A stretch of DNA of 64,000 nucleotides from the NCBI GenBank assembly GCA_002179805.1, contig NAVB01000066.1, positions 1-64,000 on the forward strand, given 5' to 3'. The notes under the pieces are model-generated. The model ran no database searches and was not told the DNA's origin. It saw only the letters and a list, made by a program, of their open reading frames with translations. Position numbers and translations under genes: made by a program. Positions 23,001-31,967 of the stretch are shown here, piece by piece (position 1 is the first letter of the stretch; the number at the start of each line of letters is the position of its first letter). The DNA comes from Acanthamoeba lenticulata (taxonomy: Eukaryota > Discosea > Longamoebia > Acanthamoebidae).

Positions 23001-23371
23001 CACCCTTTACGTCGGTACGCGCGCCTTCCTGGTCTCTCGTGGTGGTGGTGGTGGTGGTGATGACAACGCATGCTGATGCCGGTCGTCCTGCAGGTGATGG
23101 CTGCTTCGGGGTGCCGGCAGGAAAACCCGATGCATCCCGTCCCTACCTCGAGCAGGCCGACGCTGTTGAGTACGTGTGGCGCCTCTCTCTATCTCTCCAG
23201 CTCTCTGCCGTCATCCTCTTGTGGTGACCAACAATAACCTCAACAATAACCTACCTGGGTCGGGTGGTGATGGGCAGGCACGGGCTCTTCGTGTCGATCC
23301 AGGAGCGTCATGTGGAGATCGAAGCGTTCGATACCACGGGCCGCATTTTTGATCGCGCCACCGTGCTGTGA
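20018..23371 (+). CDS. Purple-acid-phosphatase-like metallophosphoesterase with multispanning N-terminus
   Basis: The first ~300 residues carry about four hydrophobic segments (VVNVASFLFFAGVILWHLV, FILLHVSFALFMASLGFW, GFYSGLLALWAIVVVAWTVA, LLTFYGGLLVLLLASWFLLY). A region resembling the Fn3-like N-domain of purple acid phosphatases follows (RYAQAVLLSKLEPNTVYHF). Metal-site motifs are in the family order: VVGGDSSVDP, VMVAGDVAYANG, TSIGNHDVG and FEHHDHSYKRTKRL. It ends FDTTGRIFDRATVL. Purple acid phosphatases carry a di-metal Fe(III)-M(II) centre. The topology suggests a membrane-tethered, lumenal or surface ectophosphatase. A complete 5S rRNA gene lies between its exons at 21584-21702. The junctions around that intron and near 20845-20930 are uncertain. 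Confidence 0.82.
21584..21702 (+). rRNA. 5S ribosomal RNA
   Basis: A 119-base 5S gene whose ends pair (GGATACGGCC start; GCCGTATCC end). It has the conserved CATCCGAACAGCGAAGTTAAG core and the internal box-A/box-C type control region (AAGTTAAGC...GGGTGGGCGACCACC). A T-run for polymerase III termination follows at once. It agrees with the Acanthamoeba 5S rRNA as I remember it. It sits between two exons of the purple acid phosphatase gene, on the same strand. Confidence 0.96.
21702..21706 (+). terminator. RNA polymerase III T-run terminator of 5S gene
   Basis: Five T immediately follow the last paired C of the 5S sequence, the usual polymerase III stop signal. The first T may remain on the mature 3' end. 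Confidence 0.8.
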
Positions 23372-23818
23372 CCGGTGTTGCCTCCCTAACCCTAACCCCT
23401 TGACAAGTTTGGGCCAAAGTCAAAATAATCTATCATTGCGTGCGCGTGAGACAGCAAGGTCAAGTAAGGAGAAGCACTTTGTCCGCACTTCGGCGTTGTG
23501 TGTGAAACAAAAGTAACTTGTTCTTCGTCGTCTTCTTGTTGGCCAAGGCGCCAAAGAAGAAATCGTCGGTAGCGTTTCCGCTCGCGTGTCGTCGGCGCGT
23601 TCTTGCAACTCCCGAACGTCGCGGGAAGTGAGAAAGGGCGGCTGCCTTCTCCGTCTCTCCTTCCTTGGACGTCTGGCGCAGCTGCGGGTGTAGAGAAGAG
23701 GAAGAAAGAGGAGACCGCAGGCCCATTCTGTCCAATCACTTCTTGAGTTCAATCGCATCGCCGCCGACATCGAAGAAACACTGGACTAAAGAACGTTTGA
23801 CGATCAATCGTGCACTTC
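23372..23818. other. Intergenic stretch, phosphatase to SulP transporter
   Basis: 447 bases. It holds a short telomere-like run CCCTAACCCTAACCCC (23384-23399) just after the phosphatase stop, then mixed sequence up to the transporter ATG at 23819. No convincing gene. The telomere-like run is too short to be an internal telomere and could be a protein-binding site. Confidence 0.5.
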
Positions 23819-26800
23819 ATGGAGTGGTTGCGTCGTCTCGTGGGCTCATCTCGCGGGCCGAACGAGCGGAACCCTTTGATTAACGGCCAAACGCGAAACA
23901 CGGCAAGAGATGTGGAGGCACCACGATCGTGGACGTCCCACTACGACACGTGCCAACAGGAAGAGGAGGAGCGTGCTGGCCTGAAAGTGCCGAAGGACTA
24001 TAACCATCCGGATCTGTATCACTCGCGAGAGACGACGAGAGATACGACATTCTTCCAGGCTGGGGCTGTGCCGCACAGCGAGGACGATGAAGCCCAGCGC
24101 CAAGAAGAGGACTTCCTTATGCGCTTCGTGCAGCGCCTCAAGCGCCGAGGTGAGCTTCCTGCACTTCAACTTGCTTCTTGCAAGTGATTTAATCGTTTGG
24201 TTGCTGCAACGCCGCAGGGAAGCAAATGAGCGACAAGATCTCCTTCTCGGCAGCCGAGCAGTATGGCATCATGCTCGACACGGACGAGGACCGCCTCATG
24301 GACAGCACACGACGGTAGACACCGCAACCACTCTCTTCCTCCCCCCCCCCCCGTGCGGTCAGCTCACTACACGGACGAGTGTGTTCAGGAACCACCTGGA
24401 GACGGACAGCTGGTTCGAGTGGGCAACCATTCGACGACGAATGCCCTACTATCTGCCCATCATGATGTGGCTGCCCAAGTACAACTGGCGCGAGGCCTTG
24501 CTCTACGATGTGTTTGCCGGCATCGCCGTGGCTGCCATGATCATCCCCCAGGTCTACTTGTCCCCTACAAGCACTCTTCAACGATCTCATCTCACCCTTT
24601 CTTCTTCGTCTTGATCATCCACAGAGCATTGCGTTGTCGCTCTTGGCAGGTTTGGAGCCCATCTACGGCCTCTACTCGGTCTGGGTACGAAGCAAGTCCT
24701 TCTACGCGTCTCACCCACGTGCACCTGTCCTGATCATCATTATCATCTGCTTTTACACGCAACATCGACAGATCACGTGCCTGGTCTATGCCTGCATGGG
24801 CAACTCACGGCAGATGTCCTACGGGCCCGAAACCATCGCTGCTATGCTCGTCGGTACGTTTACTATTTTAACAGATTTTCATTTGATTAAAAAGAATAAC
24901 AGAATTATTGATAAATAAAACAAAAATACTGACCTCTCCCAACTCCAAAGGTCTGACCCTGCAGGACAAGAACCCGGACGACCCAGCCGCCTTCGCGCAC
25001 ATCCTGTCCTTCATGGTTCCGGCCCTCCACCACTCGTTATTGCCCGCGTCAGCCGGACTCACTGGCGCCTAATTATGTGCTGTTGGGCCCCGGCGAACAG
25101 GCGGGCGTGTTCCTGTTCGGCATGGGCGTATTTCGATTCGGCTTCCTGGATAGCGTGCTCTCGCGACCGCTGCTCTCGGGCTTCATCAACGCCGTGGCCG
25201 TCACCATCCTCATGGAGCAGGTCTCGTCCACCTCCACCTCAACCAAACTGAAGAGAGAGCCAACGTGTTGTTTGGCCTTCACGGCTGACACTCGCGCGGG
25301 CGGCGCTGCGCACCACCAGATGGACACACTGCTGGGCATCCCGAACCCGGCGGCGCACGACTGGCACAAGGTGATTCACGTCTTCAACAACTTGGAAGAC
25401 GTCATTTGGCAGTCGGCCGTCGTCGGTGCGCACCACCGCACCCGCACATGCGCGCGGTGTCTGCAGAAGGCCAAAAAACTCCCAAAAACTGAACTTGACG
25501 CTGACGCTCGTGCTCCAGGCGCCGGCGTCATCGTGCTGCTCTTTGTGTTTAAGTTTGTCAACATGGCCATCACGAAGTCCGGCACGACCAAGTGGTACAT
25601 CCTGTGGTTCAAGTTTGTCCCCGTACGCGCGTCATCCTTTCCTTGTAGACATCACTCTACCATCATCACCAGCAGACCATGAGCATCGTTTCACACTCTA
25701 TGGGCCCGGGCCGTCATCACGCAGGGTGTGCTGGTGGCGGTGGTCTTTAGCACGTTGATCACGTTCCTCCTGCGGCTTGACGAGCAGGGCGTCAGCATCC
25801 TGGGCTCCATCAGCAGCGCCTTCCCCACGTACGTGGCCTCCGCCATCAAATAACCTTTTTTTAAGTAAAATTAAAGTAATATTAAAAATAAATTATCCGT
25901 GCAGGCCCTATCCGCCGGAGCTGACGTCAGCGTCGGTCATCACCGAGGCCGGCCAGTCGGGCATCGTCATCGGCGTGCTGGGCTTCATCGGTGCGCTTAC
26001 GCCGTATGGCCCCACCTTCCACCGCTTGGCGCTGACGCTCGCGCGGGGACGCGGTACGCAGAGTCAATCATCGTGGCCAAGTACTACGCGGCCAAGCACG
26101 GCTACGGCGTTAGCCCCAACCGCGAGCTCGTGGCCATGGGCATGGCCAACATGATCGGCTCCTTCTTCCGGACGTTCCCGTCCTTTGGGAGCATGACGAG
26201 GAGCGCCGTGGCCGACATGGCGGGCGCGCGCTCGCAGCTGTACAACCTGGTCGTGGCGGCGATCGTCGTGGGCACCATCCTCTTCCTCGGCCCGCTGTTC
26301 TACTACCTGCCCAAGCCGGCGCTGGCGGGGATCATCATCGTGGCGGCCTTTGGCATCTTCGAGTTTGAGGACATCCGCTACCTGTGGGCCCTGCGGGCCT
26401 ACAAGGCACTGCTCCTGCTGGCCATCACCTTTGGCACGACCATCGCGCTGGGCATCGAGCTGGGCCTCCTCATCGGCCTCGGCATCTCGGTCTTCCTCAT
26501 CATCCAGCACACGGCCTTCCCGCACATCGCGCTCCTCGGCCGCGTGCCCGGCACCACCAAGTACCGCGACATCGCCCTCTTCAAGGAGGCCGCCACCATC
26601 CCGGGCGTGATCATCCTGCGGGTCGACGAGGGCCTCTACTTTGCCAACGTGGGCCAGATCAAGGAGATGCTGTCGCGCATCGAGCGCGTCGGGAGCCACC
26701 TCTCGCACCCGACCGACCGGGCCAAGTCCGGCCTGGCCCCGCTGACGGGCGTCATCTTTGACGCGCGCAACATCTTTGAGATGGACCCGAGCGCCGTCAT

Positions 26801-27564
26801 CATCCTCCAGGAGATGGTGCACGAGTACAAGCACCGCAACGTCAAGGTGTGCTTTGTCAAGCTGCGCTCGGCCCTCAAGCAGAGCTTCGTCGCCGCAGGC
26901 ATCATCGAGCCCCTGGGCGGTCACACCGTCTTCACATCCATCGTACGTTTTTTTGTTTTTTTGTTTGTTTTTTTGTTTTTTGTTTTGTTTTTTTTAAAAT
27001 ATTTTTTTCATAAGTAAAATGTTTTTCTTATCATTTTATATTTATCCTTTTCAGAACCGAGCAGTGGAGTACGTGACAAAGGGGCTGCGAAGCGACATGG
27101 CGTATTCGTCGTACGTGCGTGACCCCGAGGCCGGCCCCGAAAGCTGCAGCGAAGGCGGCGGGGACAGCTCCGCTGGAGACAAGATGACGAACCTCAGCTG
27201 GGCCGAGGGCAAGGGCAAGGACCGCGTCTACGGAGGGGCCGAGCCGCAGGTCCACATCCACGTTCACGCTAAGGTCCTCCAAGACGCGGTCGCCGCAGCT
27301 GCCGCGGCCGCGCCCGAAGACGGCGGGCACATGCGCGGCGAGCTCACGGCCGACCAGCTGGCCGAGGAGACCGACGAGGAAGACGGCGGGGATGAAGAGG
27401 ACGGGGCTGAAGTGGCAGCAGCCGCCGCCGTGCCCACCATCACCATCACCTCGACTACCGACGAGCCCCACGTCAACGAGCGACGACCCGGCGGCAGTGA
27501 CGGTGGCGCCAGTGGGGGGCAAGGGCATCACGCCCACCTCGACCGAGCTGAACGCGCAGTTTGA
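23819..27564 (+). CDS. SulP/SLC26 family anion transporter with STAS domain
   Basis: Start MEWLRRLVGSS at 23819. A ~190-residue hydrophilic N-terminus precedes the membrane region. The SulP signature zone begins with YDVFAGIAVAAMIIPQSIAL and LAGLEPIYGLYSVW. Helices continue through VFLFGMGVFRFGFLDSVLSR, AGVIVLLFVFKFVNMAITKS, the family motif NRELVAMGMANMIGSFFRTF, and LPKPALAGIIIVAAFGIFEF. A C-terminal STAS domain follows (VIILRVDEGLYFANVGQIKE, GVIFDARNIFEMDPSAVIIL, VKVCFVKLRSALKQSF). A ~170-residue acidic, His- and Ala-rich tail ends the protein. The family moves sulfate, bicarbonate, chloride or oxalate; substrate unknown. About nine introns; that at 26943-27054 is nearly pure T/A. Confidence 0.92.
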
Positions 27565-27672
27565 GAAGTTGCCATCAACTTCCGATTGGCGAATATCAAA
27601 AAACATCCAAAGCATTCGCCCTTGTGTGCTTCGTTTCAAACTCACCGAGGGGTTTTTCCTTGTCTTCGAACA

Positions 27673-29631
27673 ATGGACACCGACAACCGCACGATGCACT
27701 GCGTGTTGTGTCGCTTGGCCCGAGCGCCTTGCGATGGGTATGGGTTGCTGGCTCTTCCAGTCCCTTTGGTCGCAAGGATTTATTTTCATGAGCGTGGGGG
27801 ACGTTGGCCGCAGGGCGACGCCATGCAAGCGCTGCGTTGACCTTAGCGTGGCGAACCAGTGCTTCCTCCCACCACAGACCAAAGTTGGGCGGCCACCTCG
27901 CCGCGGCCGTTCTGGTCCGAACTCCCCTTCTTTTTTTTATTTGTTCTTTTTTCATTTTAAATTCATTTTTTACTTGGGTTGTGGCAGGCTCCTCGGCACA
28001 GCCCGCTGTTGCCATCACACCTCGCGTGCCTTCTCTGGCCCAGGTCCCCTCCGCGACCACAACCTCCACCTCGAGCCCAGGGGCCGCCGCGCAACCGCTG
28101 GCTTCGCCCGCACCGTCGTTGGTAGCGGTGGCGGAGCCGCAAGCGTCATCGCCGAGTCTGACCGACGAGGCCGTGCGGTTCCTGCTCGACACGGTGACCT
28201 CGCTCAAGGGCGAGACGCAGCAATTCACAGCCAAGCTACACAAGGACAAGCGCAAGCACAAGCGTCAGGTCGACCAGTTGAGGCACGAGGTGCAGACGAT
28301 GGCCGGCGACGTGCGGGTGCTCGGGCAGCGCGTGCAGCATCTCGAGGCAGAGAACGCGCGGCTGCGCCAGGCGCACGTCATCAATCCCGTTGGCTTCAAC
28401 ATCGCCGCAGCAGCGCCATCATCCGACGAGTATCTCCCGCCATCCAAGCGGACAAGGCAAAGCGTCGACAGTGGTGCCGAGGCCGGACTGGCCATGTTTG
28501 ACTGGCACTCGCCATTGGCATCGTCGACATTCAATGACATCATGCACCCGCCCCCGGGACTGCTCGCCACGGAGGACCTCTGGTACAGGCTTCGAAGCTC
28601 TTTCACTGGTGCCTTTGATGAGCGCCTGATGGTGAAGATGGTGTTGCGGTGTCGATGCAGGCGGCCGGTCTGGGTTCTCCAGTCCGTGCCCGCTGCCAAA
28701 ACCAGGGGTCAGCAGGTGGCCCTCACGATCTTTGCCAGTCGGCCGTTTTGCGAACTCACGGGCTTCTCACTGGTGCTCGACGCGTCCTCTCCTTTCCCCA
28801 CTTGTCTTTTTTTTTTAATGTTCAAGCTCATTCGCCTCGTCATGTGCCACAGGCGGAGCTGATGAGCCGCAACCGGCTGGTGATCATCATCTCCCAGCAG
28901 CTCAAGGTCGATGCCCTCTGCAAAATACGACAGGCGTACGCGATGAGCCCGATCAGATCCGCGTCGACTTTGCCTTTATGACTGATCGTCGTCCTCATCC
29001 TCATCAACAACAACAACAACATCACCATGCTCTTACAATTAGACACGCCAAGGGCTGCAGCGACATCTGGCACTGGACCGGGCATCTGGAGCACAAGAGC
29101 GGCCGCTTTCTCAACGTCACGGGCCACTCGCAGTGGCTGCTGCCTGCCCCCGGAGCCGTGCGCCCCTCCTTTCTGCCCCTTTCCCTTGCCCCAATCGCAC
29201 GCCTGCTCGCTGATGATCATGGCCAATGATGGCGATGATGACGCTGGTGGTCGTTTCGCAGGGCATGCACACGGTCGTTTGGGTGGATCAAGTGGGCGAG
29301 CAGGTCTGCTTACGCGAACCCCTCGAAGGTGATCACCTCTCCCGCCGCCTCGCCTTTTTACATGGTTGTTTCTCACAAACAAACGCTGGCCGCAGAGATA
29401 CGAGCACGTGAGGAGGCAGGGTGGAAGGCCGCAAGTCAGTCTTTGCCGCCTGTTGCTGGTGTTGCGGCCGCGCCTATGTCGGGGTCAGTGCCAGCACCGC
29501 CAGAGGGCACGCTCGAAGCATCGGGCACGTTGTTGTTGGCGTCGCCACGCGTGGTGGCGGAAGAGGAGGAGGACGATGGGAACTGGCGGGAGCTGTTCTC
29601 CCTCTTCGCAGATCCGCCACCACACCCGTGA
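27673..29631 (+). CDS. Zn2Cys6 / coiled-coil / PAS-like transcription factor, copy 1 of tandem array
   Basis: Start MDTDNRTMHCVLCRL at 27673. Removing the intron 27738-27813 gives CVLCRLARAPCDG-ATPCKRC-VDLSVANQC, spacing C-x2-C-x6-C-x5-C-x2-C-x8-C, the canonical fungal binuclear zinc cluster. A basic GRPPRRGR stretch resembling an AT-hook follows. About residues 100-180 are a heptad-rich coiled coil (AVRFLLDTVTSLKGETQ ... RVQHLEAENARLRQ), the usual dimerisation element. Then a PAS-like domain (RRPVWVLQS, FASRPFCELTGFSL, AELMSRNRLVIII, DIWHWTGHLEHKSGRF, VVWVDQVGEQVC). The acidic C-terminus contains GNWRELFSLFADP, like an activation motif. Fungal AcuK/ERT1-type regulators share the Zn2Cys6 plus PAS plan. 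Target genes unknown. Confidence 0.75.
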
Positions 29632-29812
29632 ATTTTTCCATGAGCCATCATCATTGATGTAAAATGCCAGAAGGAAGTAAACATCTCTCTTTTCATCCAA
29701 TGGGAGTCTTCATCTTCTCTCGTTCGTGGAGCTGCCGATTTCTCGCCGTTTATGCTCGGGGGTTTTCTTAGTGGGACAGAGAAGACGTCTGCCGTCTGAG
29801 GTGGACCCCCAA

Positions 29813-31723
29813 ATGAACAACGCCAGCGTCACGAGTACAATGCGGTGCGTGCTGTGTCGTCTTGCCCATGTAGCTTGCGATGGGTACATGCCCCTCCCCC
29901 CCGTCCTTCTTTTTCTTGAGTACCAATGGGGCGGGTCAAAAGGAGCATACCATGCAAGCGATGTGTGGAACTAAACGTGCCAAGCCAGTGCTTCCCTCCA
30001 CCACCTACCAAGCGTGGGCGACCTCGCCGCCGTTCTGGTTTCACCTCCTTCCACGCAGTCCCCCGCACCACAGCGAGCACTCACGCGTCGCTCCCGTCGT
30101 GTTGCACCAGGCCCTTCGTCAAAGCCAGTCAAGCAGATCCGACCTCGTGAGGCTCCTGCCTTGGCTGAGGCTTCAACTGCTACTGCACCACAACCGCTGC
30201 CGCCTGGTCCTCAAGTTGTTGAGGGGGCCGATTCTTCCTCGTCCTCGTCATCATGTTTATTGCGTCTGGAGGAATCGGCCGTAATGCGATTCCTTTTGGA
30301 CGCCTTGGCCTCGCTCAAGGAGGAGACGCACCAGCTGGCCGCCAAGCTGCGCAAATCCAAGGACAAGCACAAATGCCAAGTGAGTCGGTTGCAGCACGAG
30401 CTGCAAGCCATGGCGCAGGATGTGCAGGTGCTTGGACAGCGCGTGCAGCAGCTCGAGACCGAGAACGCGCGGCTCTCAGAGATCTACCCCGCCAAGGAGG
30501 TCCCTGCGACACAGCTTGAGAGCGCAACTTGGCCACCTGACCGGTCTTCTTCCTCAATGCCTCCATCATCGCCATCATCAACACCATCAGAGGCATCGTC
30601 CTTCTTGTCTTCAATCTCAGACAAGGGAATCCTTTCATCCAAGCGGAGAAGGCAAAGCATCAGCAGAGCAAGCAACAATGAGCAACAACCTGGTATGCGA
30701 GCAGAGAAGCCCACCCACTGGACCTCGCCACCGCCCGACGTCACGCACCCACCAGGCATGCTGACCACAGACGACCCGCGGTTTGCTCCTCTTACTGCCA
30801 CCAATTTGTTGCTCGAGAGCGACGGCTGATGGTGGCTGATGGTTGGCTGGAATGCAGACGTCCGGTCTGGGTGCTCCAGTCCACAGGGAAAGATGAGAAG
30901 GCATTCACAGCCTTTGCCAGTCAGCCATTTTGTGAACTCACCGGCTTCTCCTTGGTGCTCACATCTCCACCCCCCTCAGCTTAAACACAACCGACAAACT
31001 GATGTGCCGGCCAGATGGAGCTTCTGAGCCGAGACAAACTGGAGGTGATCATCCCCAAGGAACTCAAGCCTGAGGGCCTCCGCGCGATAAGACAGAAGTA
31101 TGTCCTCTTCTCCGCCCCATCAGAGCAAGCTCAGGCTGATCCCCGCATTCATGATGGGTTCACCATCAGGCACATCCACGGTTACAGTGACGTTTGGCAC
31201 TGGCATGGGCAGCTAGAGCACAAGAGCGGTTGCTTCGTGACCGTTGCGGGCCGTGCGCAGTGGCAACTGTCTCCTATGGGAGATGTGCGCTTCTCTGCCC
31301 ATTCACGTGAGCTTGGCTGCTGTCCTACTGATGATGCTCTGGTGTGGTGGCGCGCAGGTTTCTAACACCATTATAACCGTTTTGGTGGATCAGGTAGGCG
31401 AACAGGTTTGGTTCTATGAAACCCTTGAAGGTGCGTGTCAGGACTGTTGGCTGCCTTCTGGGTGCGTGGTCGACTCACACTGGCACGCTCGTGCTCCTGG
31501 CGCAGAGATACGTGCACGGGAGAAGGCAGAGTGGGAGGCCACGAGCCAGTCTTTGCTGCTTGCTGCCGCGCCAGTGGCAGATACAGGGCCACAGAGCACT
31601 CTCGAAGTGGCAGGTGCGATGTCACCACCTGTACCTCTTTGCTTGGCCGAATGGCCGAACCAAGTGGACGAGGATGATGTTGTGAGCTGGCGGCAGTTGT
31701 TCTCCCTCATGGACGCAAGCTAA
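29813..31723 (+). CDS. Zn2Cys6 / coiled-coil / PAS-like transcription factor, copy 2 of tandem array
   Basis: 182 bases after copy 1. ATG at 29813 (MNNASVTST) or 29840. Splicing out 29884-29942 gives CVLCRLAHVACDG-SIPCKRC-VELNVPSQC with exactly the cysteine spacing of copy 1, then TKRGRPRRRSG. The coiled coil (30270-30480) reads AVMRFLLDALASLKEETHQL ... QLETENARLSE. The PAS-like domain (about 30855-31430) has RPVWVLQSTGKDEKAFTAF, SQPFCELTGFSL, MELLSRDKLEVIIPKELK, DVWHWHGQLEHKSG and VLVDQVGEQVWFYE. The C-terminus ends VVSWRQLFSLMDAS. The Ser-rich linker between coil and PAS is longer than in copy 1. The splice between the linker and the PAS exon near 30790-30852 is not resolved. Confidence 0.75.
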
Positions 31724-31734
31724 TACAAAAGAAA

Positions 31735-31807
31735 TGGCCAGTGTGGGGATCGAACCCACGACCTTGGCGTTATTAGCACCACGCTCTACCAACTAAGCTA
31801 ACCGGCC
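31735..31807 (-). tRNA. tRNA-Ile (anticodon AAU)
   Basis: On the minus strand the gene starts GGCCGGTTAGCTTAGTTGG and closes with the T-arm GGTTCGATCC and acceptor strand CTGGCC plus discriminator A. The anticodon loop CTAATAA gives AAT, the standard eukaryotic isoleucine tRNA read as inosine. It is 73 bases with no intron. It sits between transcription-factor copies 2 and 3, opposite in strand to both. Confidence 0.96.
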
Positions 31808-31967
31808 ATTCATATCAAGTTAGGGTTATCTGCATCATCTCAAACGAGCATGCAGAGAGGACGTCGATTTGAATCGACATTAATTCAAATGCCCGAGCTC
31901 CTTTTCAGTTGGCACACCCGCCAACCTGCCGGCTAAAAACGAAGAGGCCTTCCTGCACACAACTTTG

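Noticed and set aside
23384..23399. Telomere-like CCCTAACCCTAACCCC run after the phosphatase gene
   Set aside because: Only about two and a half units; too short for an interstitial telomere or a chromosome fusion point, and found by chance or as a protein-binding box in many promoters.
26064..26924. Minus-strand frame of 286 residues opposite the SulP gene
   Set aside because: High-GC antisense shadow rich in Asp, His, Arg; the plus strand encodes clear SulP and STAS motifs.
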